Shown piece after piece: positions 53,655 to 62,019 of a DNA stretch of 64,000 nt. The stretch comes from an uncultured bacterium. GTDB lineage: Bacteria; Hydrogenedentota; Hydrogenedentia; Hydrogenedentales; CAILVY01. Below the pieces are notes generated by a model that was not told the DNA's origin, did no database searches, and worked only from the letters and a program-made list of their open reading frames with translations. Numbering within the stretch: the stretch's first letter is position 1; every line of letters begins with the position of its first letter. The position numbers were made by a program, and so were the translations under genes. The stretch spans positions 62,001 through 126,000 of the forward strand of contig CALEDJ010000051.1 of the NCBI GenBank assembly GCA_937951485.1, given 5' to 3'.

Positions 53655-54584
53655 ATGCGATATGTACTGATCGGATGCGGCGTGGGGCTTGGCGGACTGG
53701 CCGGGGTCATCGGCGGGCTGTTCCTCATTCTGTTCGTGGCGTCGTTTTTCAACGGGCGCGTGGATGCGCCCACGGACTATGCGCAGAGCGCGCTCCTGGC
53801 CAACCCTCCGGAACGCCTTGATCGCGAGGTGCTGCTGAAGGTGGTCACGTACAACGTGCAGGCGCTGTGGGTGGTGGGCCGGAACCGGCCTGCGCGCATG
53901 CGCGAAATCGGGCGCATACTCACCGATCTCGACCCCGACATCGTGGGCTTTCAGGAGGTTTTCGTTGCAAAAGACCGCGCCGTGCTCATTGACGCGCTGA
54001 AATACTCGCGTCTGAAATACCACCAATATTTCCGCAGCGCGACGGTCGGCAGCGGCCTGCTCGTCATGAGCGCGTTCCCCATCAAGGAGCACTACTTTCA
54101 CCGCTATTCCGCGTCCAATCCGTGGCACAAGGTGTGGGAAGGCGACTGGTGGGCGGGCAAGGGCGTATGCCTGGCGCGCATCGCGTTGCCCGGCGGCGGC
54201 TTCGTTGACTTCTACAACACCCACGCCCAGGCCGGATACGGCAACCCGGCGTACAGAGACCTCCGCGTCATCCAGATGGCCGAACTGGCGACCTTCATCA
54301 ACAACACCCGCACCCCTGCCGCACCCGCATTCCTCACCGGCGACATGAACTGCCGGCCCGGCGCGGTGGATTTTGAGACCGCCGTCTCAGGCGCGGGGCT
54401 GACCCGCGCCATGACCATTGACACCGGCATTGACCACATTTTTTCGGTGGATGATCCGGGGTATGTGTTCGAGACCATTGAGACAATCACAATTCCGACG
54501 CGCATCCAGAAGGACGGAGAATCCTTCCAACTCAGCGACCATCCGGGGTACCTGAGTCTGGTCCGCATCAAACCGGCGGAATGA
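53655..54584 (+). CDS. Endonuclease/exonuclease/phosphatase-fold protein, sphingomyelinase-like (paralog 2)
   Basis: 309 residues after AAAGGAG. A membrane segment at about 5-35 is followed by the same EEP fold as the upstream gene: VTYNVQALW, DIVGFQEVF, VGSGLLVMSAFPI, WEGDWWAGKGV (identical in both), FVDFYNTHAQAG, LTGDMNCRPG (GDMN in place of GDFN) and LSDHPGYLS. Both proteins share the invariant pieces, so both are probably active on the outside of the inner membrane. Phospholipids, sphingolipids or nucleic acids are all possible substrates. Confidence 0.82.
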   Translation: MRYVLIGCGVGLGGLAGVIGGLFLILFVASFFNGRVDAPTDYAQSALLANPPERLDREVLLKVVTYNVQALWVVGRNRPARMREIGRILTDLDPDIVGFQEVFVAKDRAVLIDALKYSRLKYHQYFRSATVGSGLLVMSAFPIKEHYFHRYSASNPWHKVWEGDWWAGKGVCLARIALPGGGFVDFYNTHAQAGYGNPAYRDLRVIQMAELATFINNTRTPAAPAFLTGDMNCRPGAVDFETAVSGAGLTRAMTIDTGIDHIFSVDDPGYVFETIETITIPTRIQKDGESFQLSDHPGYLSLVRIKPAE

Positions 54585-54586
54585 TA

Positions 54587-54637
54587 AGGACAACAAGGAC
54601 AGCAAGGACAACAGGGACTGGAAGGTCAAGAGAGATA
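54587..54637 (+). repeat. GGACAACAA/GGACAGCAA array
   Basis: AAGGACAACAAGGACAGCAA is followed by GGACAACAGGGACTGG, a nine-base period directly after the phosphodiesterase stop codon. Same unit as at 32270-32415. Non-coding. Confidence 0.6.
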
Positions 54638-54649
54638 CAAAGAGGCAGG

Positions 54650-54746
54650 GGACTGTCGGCAAAGCAGCCGATTGACAACTGTGCGGCCAGGCCACGGCGT
54701 TGCGTAGCGGATATGGGACTGGCAGAAAAGCAGCCGATTGACAACG
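54650..54746 (+). repeat. 19-bp direct repeat pair
   Basis: AAAGCAGCCGATTGACAAC occurs at 54661-54679 and 54727-54745, 66 bases apart, each preceded by GGGACTG. It fills most of the 226-base gap between the second phosphodiesterase gene and the CHAT gene, where no other gene is seen. Confidence 0.55.
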
Positions 54747-54810
54747 CTGGCGGGTTCCGCTCCGCTTCACCACCCAGAACCGAATCCGTTGAGGGCGCCG
54801 CATAAAAGTC

Positions 54811-57660
54811 TCAGCGCGGGTCGCCGTAGAGGCGGAAGGCGGTCCAGTCGAGCGAATCGGCGGCGCTTTCGATGAGTCCGCGCCTGGCGGCGGCGCAGGC
54901 GCGCGCGGCGTCCATGTCTTTCAGATTCTTATAGAAGGCCTCAAGGAATGCGTGGCCGTTTTCCGGATCGGGCGTCCAGGAATTGATGAGCACCGCGTGT
55001 GCGCCGGCGTGATACAAGGCTTCGGCAAAGGCGTCCAAGACGGCGCCCTGATCGGCGGAAAGGCCGTCGAGGTCAAGCGTGATTATCGCGGCGGGGATTG
55101 CGGCGGCCAGCGCCTCAGCGGCATGGAGGCGGCCATCGTTGGCGGTGTCCTTCCGGAGCATCAGCGCGCCCAGCATGGGATCGCGTTGGGTGAATGCGGC
55201 CGTCGCGGCGATATGCAACACGTCCGTCGCCGCCACCCCGCGCGTCGCCGCCGTTTCCGTGGCGTCTTCGTTTTCCAGCCGTTCCGACGCGGCAAATCCG
55301 CCCATAACGGCGTGGAACCACGGCGCGGGCCGCGCGTCGGCGGCCAGCAGCCGGAGGCGCTCCCGTTCCGGCGCGGCGCGCCGCAACACGCGGACGAGGT
55401 GACTCGCGCTGGCGGCGTAAAACACGGCGTGGTCCTGAACGAAAAAGCGTCCGTCGTCATGCAGCGCCTCGAAGGGCAATCCCGTCAGCACAGGATTGGG
55501 GACAATGCAGACGCGGTCCGTGGCGATGAGCGGGCGCGCGGGCGCGATCAGCAGTTGATAGAGCCGCGCCAACGTCGCGCGCGCCGTCTCATCCCGCGCG
55601 GCGAGTTGGGCGCGCAACGCGGTCATTTCCCGCAACACATCGTCCTCGCGCGCTTCCGTCAGCGGCGCGCCTTGCAGCGCCTCGCGGGTCAACGCGATTA
55701 CCGCACCGCCCCAGGGATCGAAAGTGAAATACAGGACAGTGACGTCCTCGGGGAGGGCGGCCTGAAGTTCTCCCAGCGGCAGCGCAGGCGCCTGCAGGTA
55801 ACTCAGGGTGGACGGCGCGGCGAAGCGAATGCCCCGTTCCAGCCATTCCAGGCGACTGCGGTCCGCCACGAGACGCATCTCCAGGCGCAGTGTTTCCACC
55901 GCATCATCATCCTGTTCGCGGGCGCGCGTGTAATCCGCTTCCAGCAGCGGCAGGCGGCGGCGGATAAGTTCGGTTTCCGTGGGCAGATCGGTAAAGCGGG
56001 CTTCGTCGCGGACCGTGCTGCCGAGAAGGTCCAGGCGCGCCTGGATGTGATACTGTTCGGCCTCTTCGAGCGCGCGTTCGGCATTGTCCAGTTTCAGGGC
56101 GGCGCGGGCCGCGATGGCCGCCGCCTGCCGGAGGATGCGGCCGTATGCCCCGCGATTGAAAGCGTCGGTATCAAGAAAGCGGCGCGCACCGTGGGTGAAT
56201 GTCGCCGCGTTTGCGGCGCGTTCCAACGCCTTGTCAAGATGTCCCTGATGGCAGTACACCTGCGCGAGGACCAGCGAGATGCGCGCGCTGCGCTCGCCAT
56301 CGGCGAGGTACTGCGAATTTTCGTAATACGGCAGCGCCATTTCCAGCAGGATGCGCGCGCCCGCGTAGTCTTCTTCGTGGGCGCGGCACTGCGCTTCGGC
56401 CACGGCCGCTTCCGCCGTGGCGAAGTCGTCAATGGGACCTCGGCGGGGCAGTTCCGGCGCGATGTCCCCGCGCAGAGACGCGACGCCCGCATCCCCGACG
56501 TCTTTCACTGCGAGCAGCGCACAGAGCAGGCCGCCCATGGCGTAGCGCGTGTATTCGATGTCGCCCGATTCGCGGGCGATTTTCAGTGTCTTCTCCCAAT
56601 GTGCGACGGCGCGCTCCCCAAAGAGGACCCGATGCGCGGGATGCATTTCCGCCACGAGTCCGTAAGCAAGGCCGAGGTTCTGCTCGTTGCGCATGATGTC
56701 GGGCGCCCGCCCGGCCGCCGCAAAACATACGGCGGCGGCCTGGAAATAGTGCGTCGCCACATCGGGTTCCTGCAGGTATTTGTAGTATATACCGATTTGG
56801 TTGTACACGCCCCCGATGCGCAGGGCGCCCTCCGCGTCTTCCAGGGCATTCTCCGGCGCGAGGTCCAGCGCGGTGAGGCATTCGGCGAGATAGCGCCGGA
56901 ACCGGCGCAGGCGCTCATGCCGCCCGGCGAAATCCATGTGGATGAAGAAATTGGTCCAGTCCCGCGTTTTGTCGCCCAACGTCTGGGTGTAATCCACGTA
57001 ATGCTGGAGTTCCTCGACCTGGTCCGCCGGAGCGAGATTGCGCGCGATGACCATGCTTTCCACGGCCTCGGCGTACTGGCCGAGCAGGCGCTGCGTGTCG
57101 CTCAGCCACCACCACACGTAGTAGTTCGTCTCATCGTGGATGGTCGCCAGAAAAAGCCGGTCCAGCGCCCGCTCGTAATCGCCGGTCTCCTTGAGCGCGA
57201 AACCGAGCCGACCCATCAATTCCACATGATCAGGCAGATAGTCATAGGCGGCGATCAGCAACGGCGCGGCGACTTCATAATTCTCCTCTTCATACGCCAG
57301 CATACCACTGATGCGGTATGCTTCGCCCAGGGCCGGGTCCATCCCCAGAAATCCGCGCCAGGCCTTTGCCGAATCCTTGCCCAACAGCGCCGCCGCCGTC
57401 TGATGCGCCAGCATCACATAATCGCCGGCCGCCATCGCCAGGGGCGGAATCCCGTGCATCGCCGAAGGCGGCGGGACAGGCGATCGCGGGTCGGCCGCAG
57501 ACGGCGCGACCGGTTCATGCGACAGCCGCGCCGGCATTACGGGCGTAACCGGCGCTTCGGCGACGCCGATGCCCGAGGCCAGCGCCGCGACCAGCGCCAT
57601 GGCGCCAAACCGGCGGACCCTTTTCATAACACGCCGCAGACACAATGAATAAGCCGGCAT
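54811..57660 (-). CDS. Exported TPR - CHAT-domain protein with degenerate active site
   Basis: 949 residues from ATG 57660 (MPAYSLCLRRVMKRV), nine bases after AAGGA; signal peptide to about residue 35. Residues 80-500 are TPR-like helical repeats. The C-terminal 300 residues have CHAT-domain architecture: LIAPARPLIATDRVCIVPNP then LPFEALHDDGRFFVQDHAV, then LHIAATAAF where CHAT peptidases have the catalytic His, and at the Cys position IITLDLDGLSADQ, with the late HAVLINSWTPDPENGHAFLEAF segment intact. Neither catalytic residue is present, so this is probably a non-proteolytic CHAT relative. Its role is unknown; TPR-CHAT proteins often scaffold or act in effector systems. Confidence 0.85.
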   Translation of the reverse strand: MPAYSLCLRRVMKRVRRFGAMALVAALASGIGVAEAPVTPVMPARLSHEPVAPSAADPRSPVPPPSAMHGIPPLAMAAGDYVMLAHQTAAALLGKDSAKAWRGFLGMDPALGEAYRISGMLAYEEENYEVAAPLLIAAYDYLPDHVELMGRLGFALKETGDYERALDRLFLATIHDETNYYVWWWLSDTQRLLGQYAEAVESMVIARNLAPADQVEELQHYVDYTQTLGDKTRDWTNFFIHMDFAGRHERLRRFRRYLAECLTALDLAPENALEDAEGALRIGGVYNQIGIYYKYLQEPDVATHYFQAAAVCFAAAGRAPDIMRNEQNLGLAYGLVAEMHPAHRVLFGERAVAHWEKTLKIARESGDIEYTRYAMGGLLCALLAVKDVGDAGVASLRGDIAPELPRRGPIDDFATAEAAVAEAQCRAHEEDYAGARILLEMALPYYENSQYLADGERSARISLVLAQVYCHQGHLDKALERAANAATFTHGARRFLDTDAFNRGAYGRILRQAAAIAARAALKLDNAERALEEAEQYHIQARLDLLGSTVRDEARFTDLPTETELIRRRLPLLEADYTRAREQDDDAVETLRLEMRLVADRSRLEWLERGIRFAAPSTLSYLQAPALPLGELQAALPEDVTVLYFTFDPWGGAVIALTREALQGAPLTEAREDDVLREMTALRAQLAARDETARATLARLYQLLIAPARPLIATDRVCIVPNPVLTGLPFEALHDDGRFFVQDHAVFYAASASHLVRVLRRAAPERERLRLLAADARPAPWFHAVMGGFAASERLENEDATETAATRGVAATDVLHIAATAAFTQRDPMLGALMLRKDTANDGRLHAAEALAAAIPAAIITLDLDGLSADQGAVLDAFAEALYHAGAHAVLINSWTPDPENGHAFLEAFYKNLKDMDAARACAAARRGLIESAADSLDWTAFRLYGDPR

Positions 57661-57780
57661 ACCTCGCTTTCCTTTCCCTGGTTTCATCGGCGGGATACCG
57701 GGAGTATGGCGCATCGCCCACGCCGGGTCAAACGTCGTGCGCTTTGTCTCATGGAACAACACCTGGTTGTCCTGCCCCCA

Positions 57781-57812
57781 TGTCCTTGGGGTCCTTATCG
57801 TCCTTGTCGTCT
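57781..57812 (-). repeat. GGACGACAAGGAC-type repeat, inverted copy
   Basis: TGTCCTTGGGGTCCTTATCG and TCCTTGTCGTC, the inverse of the GGACAACAA unit, sit between the divergent CHAT and surface-protein genes, followed by seven T residues on the + strand. Third site of the family in the window. Confidence 0.5.
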
Positions 57813-57853
57813 TTTTTTAACTGGCCTGCGTTTTGCACCTGATGCCCATGACC

Positions 57854-57881
57854 GCGACAGCGGCCGTGGCCGTGGTATACT
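57854..57881 (+). promoter_or_regulatory. Candidate promoter of the surface-protein gene
   Basis: GCGACA (57854-57859), a 16-base spacer and TATACT (57876-57881). The -10 is strong and the -35 is a 4/6 match. It is 50 bases above ATG 57931 and divergent from the CHAT gene. Confidence 0.4.
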
Positions 57882-57930
57882 TTTAACGGATGAAATCACG
57901 CGGCATTTCGCGGGAAAGGAATCGGCGGTT

Positions 57931-58593
57931 ATGCGTTTCGGGACAAAACGGACGGATTTGCACGGGGTTCTTGGCCGGGGGCTGGGTTTGGGGCTGACAC
58001 TGGCATGTCTGCCGGCGCTGATGGCGGCGGCGAACCTGGGTTTTTCCCGTCAAATCAGCAACAACGCGGGCTATGTTCCGGGGGCATCGCTGGATGTCAC
58101 GGTGACCTTGACCTATTCAGGGGCGGACAATGTACTGGCCCTGGGGCTGGTGGAAACCCTGCCTGCAGGCTGGGGCTATGTCTCGACGTCAGGCGCCGGC
58201 GCGCCTTCCATCACCAACTTCAATGCGAGCACCGGGCGCTTGGAGTTCGGATGGATCAGTGTTCCAGCATTTCCATTCTCATTCGTCTATCGGGTGAGCG
58301 TGCCGTTGGAGGAAACAGGCGACAAGGAATTGCAGGGATATGCGCTATACCGGACCACAGGACCGGAATTGCGCACACCAGATGTGATCTCCGTCATTTC
58401 CCCGGAAGCGGGCGAGGGAGAAGGCGAGGGCGAGGGCGAGGGCGAAGGGGAAGGGGAAACACCGCCGCCACTGTCCTGCAATTGCCTGCGCCCGGATTAT
58501 GATCTGGATTTCCGATGCCGGGCCGCCGATCTTTTCGTGGTTGGCCTGAGCATGATGATCCTGCTTGCGGCGGGCATGTTCTGGCGGCCGTAA
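57931..58593 (+). CDS. Exported protein with beta domain, Glu-Gly linker and C-terminal membrane anchor
   Basis: 220 residues from ATG 57931 after GGAAAGGA; the upstream extension is antisense of repeats. A signal peptide (1-35, LGLTLACLPALMAAA) precedes one all-beta domain (about 36-155) with an N-GYVPGASLDVTVTLTYSG start and a LEETGD segment, resembling DUF11 or cohesin-like repeats. Residues 161-176 are a GEGEGEGEG run, then SCNCLRPDYDLDFRC, a membrane segment (FVVGLSMMILLAAGMF) and a final WRP. The last 45 residues look like a sorting or anchoring tail. A surface or pilin-associated role is inferred from context only. Confidence 0.75.
   Translation: MRFGTKRTDLHGVLGRGLGLGLTLACLPALMAAANLGFSRQISNNAGYVPGASLDVTVTLTYSGADNVLALGLVETLPAGWGYVSTSGAGAPSITNFNASTGRLEFGWISVPAFPFSFVYRVSVPLEETGDKELQGYALYRTTGPELRTPDVISVISPEAGEGEGEGEGEGEGEGETPPPLSCNCLRPDYDLDFRCRAADLFVVGLSMMILLAAGMFWRP
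58411..58458 (+). repeat. GAGGGC hexamer repeat encoding Glu-Gly linker
   Basis: Eight GGCGAG-type hexanucleotides in tandem, varied only at third positions, encode the (GE)n linker of the surface protein. Repeat-number changes by slippage would shorten or lengthen the linker in frame. Confidence 0.85.
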
Positions 58594-58611
58594 ATTTTTA
58601 CGGGCGCAGCG

Positions 58612-60291
58612 TCAATCCAGGGTGATCACCAGTTCCTCCGCCTCATCAGGCGTTATTCGCAGGGGTGCTTCGCGGATTGTTCCGTCATGGCGAACCACCA
58701 CCCGGTATTCGCCGTGAAATCCCGTGAAATAGAACGCGCCCGTTGCATCGGTCCTTCCTTCGACGCGGGTGGTCCATTCTTCGTGGATGAGCCGGCGCAG
58801 TTTTTCATAGACGGGTTTTGGTGAGAGGTCGGCACGGAGCATGCCGCCGCCTTCCACCCACGCGCCGACATCGCAGAAATCCCACCAACTGATCGCGGTG
58901 ACGGCGGGGTGCGCGAAGCAGACGCGATAGAACTTTTCGGCGTAATCCGCCTGCTGTTCCTCGGTCCAGCGCCCGCGCCAGGGGGATCCGGCGACGGGCT
59001 TCAAGTTCGACGCCGGCGTGAATTCGGTGATATGGATGGACTTGCCGAGGCGGGCATAGTGGTCCAAGATCATCTGCACGCGGTCCAGCGGGAAGGCCAT
59101 GTCCGTCGGCGCGTGCGCCTGGATGCCGATGACATCAAACGGCACGTTGCGTTCGATGGCGGCCTGCAGGAATTGGTGAAAATCGGGATGCCCTTCATAG
59201 AAGATGCCGTATTCATTGACGACGATCTTCGCATCGGGATCGAGTTCCCGCGCCCAGCGGTGCGGCGCGTCAATGGCGATGCCGGGCCGGTTGACCGGCT
59301 CGTTGACCACATCCCAGAATCCGATTTTTCCCAGGAACCGCGTCATCACTTCGGTCATGTAGCGTTTCTGGTCGGCTTCGGCGGGTTGTCCCGAACTCCA
59401 GGGCGGCACGCCCGCCTTATCCGCCCAGAGCAGGGGATGCCCCTTCATCTGAATGCCGCGTTCCAGGCACCACGCCACCACGGGGTCCGACTCATCGAAT
59501 GTCAGGCGGCCTTTCACCGGCTCATAGAGATGCCAGTAGAACGGCAGGGTGGCATAGTTGAAAAGCGCCGCAAACTGCCGTCGGTAGGATTCGTTCTTCG
59601 CGGGGGTGGAAAACTGCGCGAAACCGCAGAGGTTTGCGCCGAAAAGAAACGCATGTCGGACTTGCCGCACTTCCACCGCCGCATCGTTCACGCCCACCCC
59701 CGCCCGGTCCTGCACCCGGATGGCGGCCCCGCCCATGCGATGACGCGGCATCGTCTGCGCCGCGTGGCGCAAGGCCGTCTCTTCCCGCGCCGGGCCGTCC
59801 GCAGCCCACGCCGCCGCGTCCGTCCCCACGGGCGAGCGCGCCCCCGACGGCGCGCGGATGGTTATCGTGTCCAAGTAGAGGTTGCGGTCTTCGGTCAGGC
59901 GCCAGGCATCGTTCAGAAATGCCACGCCTATTTGATGAACATGCGCAGAAAGGCCGACTACAAAACGAAAGTCGCGGTATTCCGCGCTGTTTACCGACAC
60001 CGTCTCCAGATTGGCCTCATTGATGCTGACCGCCATCAGCGGCCATACGCCGCCCAACGGGCTGCCGGAGGCACGCACGATGATTTCGTAGTCGCCCCCG
60101 TCGAATACGCGCACATGATCGGCGATGCGGCCGTTTGACGTCAGATGTCCCCGACTGAGAAACGGCTTCACCGCCGCGTCCGCTGTCTTGAAGGAATACT
60201 CCGCGCCCAAGGCGATGCCGTGACACCCCAGAAACACTGCAAAGGCAAAAAGCACCCCCGTCGGCGCACCGCGATGTGTCAACGGCGTCAC
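58612..60291 (-). CDS. GH10 endo-1,4-beta-xylanase with N-terminal carbohydrate-binding module
   Basis: 559 residues starting with GTG 60291, whose bases GTGA overlap the stop of the bTHX gene. A signal peptide ends near residue 30. Residues 31-148 are a beta-sandwich with the pattern of a xylan-binding module ([14 protein letters not shown]...DTITIRAP). The GH10 barrel (about 190-500) shows KGHPLLW (283-289), WDVVNEP with acid/base Glu331, and HITEFT with nucleophile Glu423, all complete. The final 60 residues are a small beta domain ([21 protein letters not shown]). It cleaves internal xylan bonds and is secreted. No other hemicellulase is nearby. Confidence 0.93.
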   Translation of the reverse strand: MTPLTHRGAPTGVLFAFAVFLGCHGIALGAEYSFKTADAAVKPFLSRGHLTSNGRIADHVRVFDGGDYEIIVRASGSPLGGVWPLMAVSINEANLETVSVNSAEYRDFRFVVGLSAHVHQIGVAFLNDAWRLTEDRNLYLDTITIRAPSGARSPVGTDAAAWAADGPAREETALRHAAQTMPRHRMGGAAIRVQDRAGVGVNDAAVEVRQVRHAFLFGANLCGFAQFSTPAKNESYRRQFAALFNYATLPFYWHLYEPVKGRLTFDESDPVVAWCLERGIQMKGHPLLWADKAGVPPWSSGQPAEADQKRYMTEVMTRFLGKIGFWDVVNEPVNRPGIAIDAPHRWARELDPDAKIVVNEYGIFYEGHPDFHQFLQAAIERNVPFDVIGIQAHAPTDMAFPLDRVQMILDHYARLGKSIHITEFTPASNLKPVAGSPWRGRWTEEQQADYAEKFYRVCFAHPAVTAISWWDFCDVGAWVEGGGMLRADLSPKPVYEKLRRLIHEEWTTRVEGRTDATGAFYFTGFHGEYRVVVRHDGTIREAPLRITPDEAEELVITLD

Positions 60292-60389
60292 GTTTTCTTC
60301 TTCGCGGCTTTACGCCTCTTCGGACGGCTTTTCCCGAATGTGCCCATATAGAGTTTTCCGCGTTTGGTTTTCCGGTCGCCCTTGCCCAT
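60288..60389 (-). CDS. 30S ribosomal protein bTHX
   Basis: Thirty-three residues from ATG 60389: [20 protein letters not shown] then [13 protein letters not shown]. This matches the ribosomal small-subunit peptide THX ([13 protein letters not shown]-x-KGTYGKSRPK pattern) that fits in the head of the 30S subunit in Thermus and many other bacteria. GGGAG lies seven bases before ATG and a promoter sits 70-100 bases upstream. The apparent longer frame upstream is not conserved-looking. Its last codons overlap the GTG start of the xylanase gene by four bases. Confidence 0.92.
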   Translation of the reverse strand: MGKGDRKTKRGKLYMGTFGKSRPKRRKAAKKKT

Positions 60390-60458
60390 GTCGTATCTCC
60401 CGATTTTCCCGGCGCATCCTTGCCCGATCCACCACCGCGCCGGTCCAACAATGGCTTC

Positions 60459-60488
60459 TTTATATCTCCCGGAAACAACGGCATTCAA
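60459..60488 (-). promoter_or_regulatory. Candidate promoter of the bTHX-xylanase pair
   Basis: On the minus strand TTGAAT (60488-60483), 18 bases, TATAAA (60464-60459). It would produce a leader of about 65 nt before the bTHX ATG. Confidence 0.45.
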
Positions 60489-60629
60489 GCGCAACAGGTC
60501 CTGGAGTACAGGCTTCAGCATGCTAAAGACGGAAAACATAACAGGCTCAAGTCTGCACTCCAGAACCTTTGCCTGTCCTCCCGAACTTATGGCGTTCCCG
60601 CGCAGAGGTGGCGCTGCCGTCGCAGGCAG

Positions 60630-60658
60630 TTGACAGGAACACGCGGTTTTGGTATTAT
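60630..60658 (+). promoter_or_regulatory. Strong promoter of the DUF1559 prepilin gene
   Basis: Perfect TTGACA (60630-60635), a 17-base spacer and TATTAT (60653-60658), 52 bases above ATG. It is the best consensus promoter in the window. Confidence 0.7.
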
Positions 60659-60710
60659 GATTTTGCAATTCGTAATACCGTTTCCGAAAACAACCCAGAA
60701 AGGACAGATC

Positions 60711-61679
60711 ATGAAACGCTCCGGATTCACTCTTATCGAACTCCTGGTGGTCATTGCGATCATCGGCATTCTTGCGGCGATCCTGTTGCCGGCGCTGGCG
60801 CGCGCGCGGGAAGCGGCGCGGCGCTCGAGTTGCCAGAACAACCTGAAACAGTTCGGGCTGGTGATGAAGATGTACGCGAACGAGGCCGGCGGGAACAAAT
60901 TCCCGCCGCTGGCGCCCTTCGCCAATCCCGGCGGGGTGCCGGTTTTTGCCGCGATGGACCCGGAGGCGGTGTACCCGGAATATCTGACGGACATGGGGGT
61001 GACTTTATGCCCCTCGGATACGCAGGCGGATGGCGCGGGGCAGATGGTCGCGGCGCGGTTGCCGGACGGCACAATCGAGGACCACATCGCGGCGGCTGAG
61101 GCGAACAATGACCGCGTGAGTCTTCAGTATTTCCGCGCGGCACAGATCGGACGTTCGTACTGGTACCATGGATTCGCCATGCGCAACGCGCCGGAATTTT
61201 ACGGGATGTGGAACGGCACGGGCACGCGCCCGGTAATTGTGACCTATCCGCCGGGAACCATCATCGGCGCGAATCCGGTGACTATGCCGGTCAACATCAA
61301 AAACTGGGACAACGATATGAAACTCACCACTAAACTTGCCTGGACCGCCATCCTCGGCGAAGGGTTCGGCGGCGGCGACACTGTCATGCGCCTGCGGGAA
61401 GGCATCGAACGCTTCGCGATCACCGACATCAACAATCCCGCTGCTTCCGCCATGGCGCAGAGTGAAATGGTGGTGATGTTCGACACCTACGGCGCCAGCG
61501 AACATGCAACCCACACCGCAGGCAGCGTCATTTTCAATCACATTCCCGGCGGCAGCAATGTGCTTTACATGGATGGACATGTCGAATTTATCCGTTATCC
61601 CAACCGATTCCCGATTATTACAGACCAGGAAAACAACTACGGCATTCCGCGCCAGGTGGGACACTACGGGTTGAATTGA
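60711..61679 (+). CDS. DUF1559 prepilin-type protein
   Basis: 322 residues from ATG 60711 after [26 protein letters not shown] at the N-terminus is a type IV pilin/type II pseudopilin signal: cleavage after Gly5, methylated Phe6 and Glu10. It is followed by [12 protein letters not shown]-type sequence ([15 protein letters not shown] at 29-43), and the body ends with [15 protein letters not shown], the usual C-terminal mark of DUF1559 proteins. These are abundant in Planctomycetes, Lentisphaerae and Hydrogenedentes, where many copies occur. Its pseudopilus partner genes are elsewhere. Strong promoter and short leader. Confidence 0.95.
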   Translation: MKRSGFTLIELLVVIAIIGILAAILLPALARAREAARRSSCQNNLKQFGLVMKMYANEAGGNKFPPLAPFANPGGVPVFAAMDPEAVYPEYLTDMGVTLCPSDTQADGAGQMVAARLPDGTIEDHIAAAEANNDRVSLQYFRAAQIGRSYWYHGFAMRNAPEFYGMWNGTGTRPVIVTYPPGTIIGANPVTMPVNIKNWDNDMKLTTKLAWTAILGEGFGGGDTVMRLREGIERFAITDINNPAASAMAQSEMVVMFDTYGASEHATHTAGSVIFNHIPGGSNVLYMDGHVEFIRYPNRFPIITDQENNYGIPRQVGHYGLN

Positions 61680-61693
61680 ACGCGTTCGTGCCT

Positions 61694-61882
61694 CGTGACA
61701 CCGCTTCTGCGGTGTCACGGCCATGCGCCGGCGCGGTGTTTCTCCTTGGGCGGGTACGCTGCACCGCAGGAGCGGTGCACCGAGGGAAATGGGCAAGACC
61801 CGTCTCACCCCCGCCAAAGCGGGGGGCCGGAAAATCCGAAGGTATCCCCTGCGTGATGGCTGGTTTCCCGCTTGCGCGGGAA
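61694..61882. repeat. Cluster of four hairpins
   Basis: In order: CGTGACACCGC-TTCT-GCGGTGTCACG (61694-61719), TGCACCGC-AGGA-GCGGTGCA (61760-61779), CCCCCGC-CAAA-GCGGGGG (61808-61825) and TTCCCGC-TTGC-GCGGGAA (61865-61882). The first two share the core CACCGC-TYCT-GCGGTG. None carries a T-tract. They fill most of the 340-base gap between the prepilin and the zinc importer. Confidence 0.65.
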
Positions 61883-62019
61883 TGACGATAGCGTGAATTT
61901 CACATCCTGCTCTTTCGTATGAACTTTTCGGAAGAAGTATTACTGTTTGCTTCGCAGTGTGGCGGCAGGGTAGGATGTCGGGCGAATATGAAGCGTCCCC
62001 GCAAGATGGAAGCCCAATC

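Noticed and set aside
54952-57648. 898-codon open frame on the + strand across the CHAT gene
   Set aside because: Antisense of a coding gene with clear signal peptide and domains; no ribosome site and no recognisable family.
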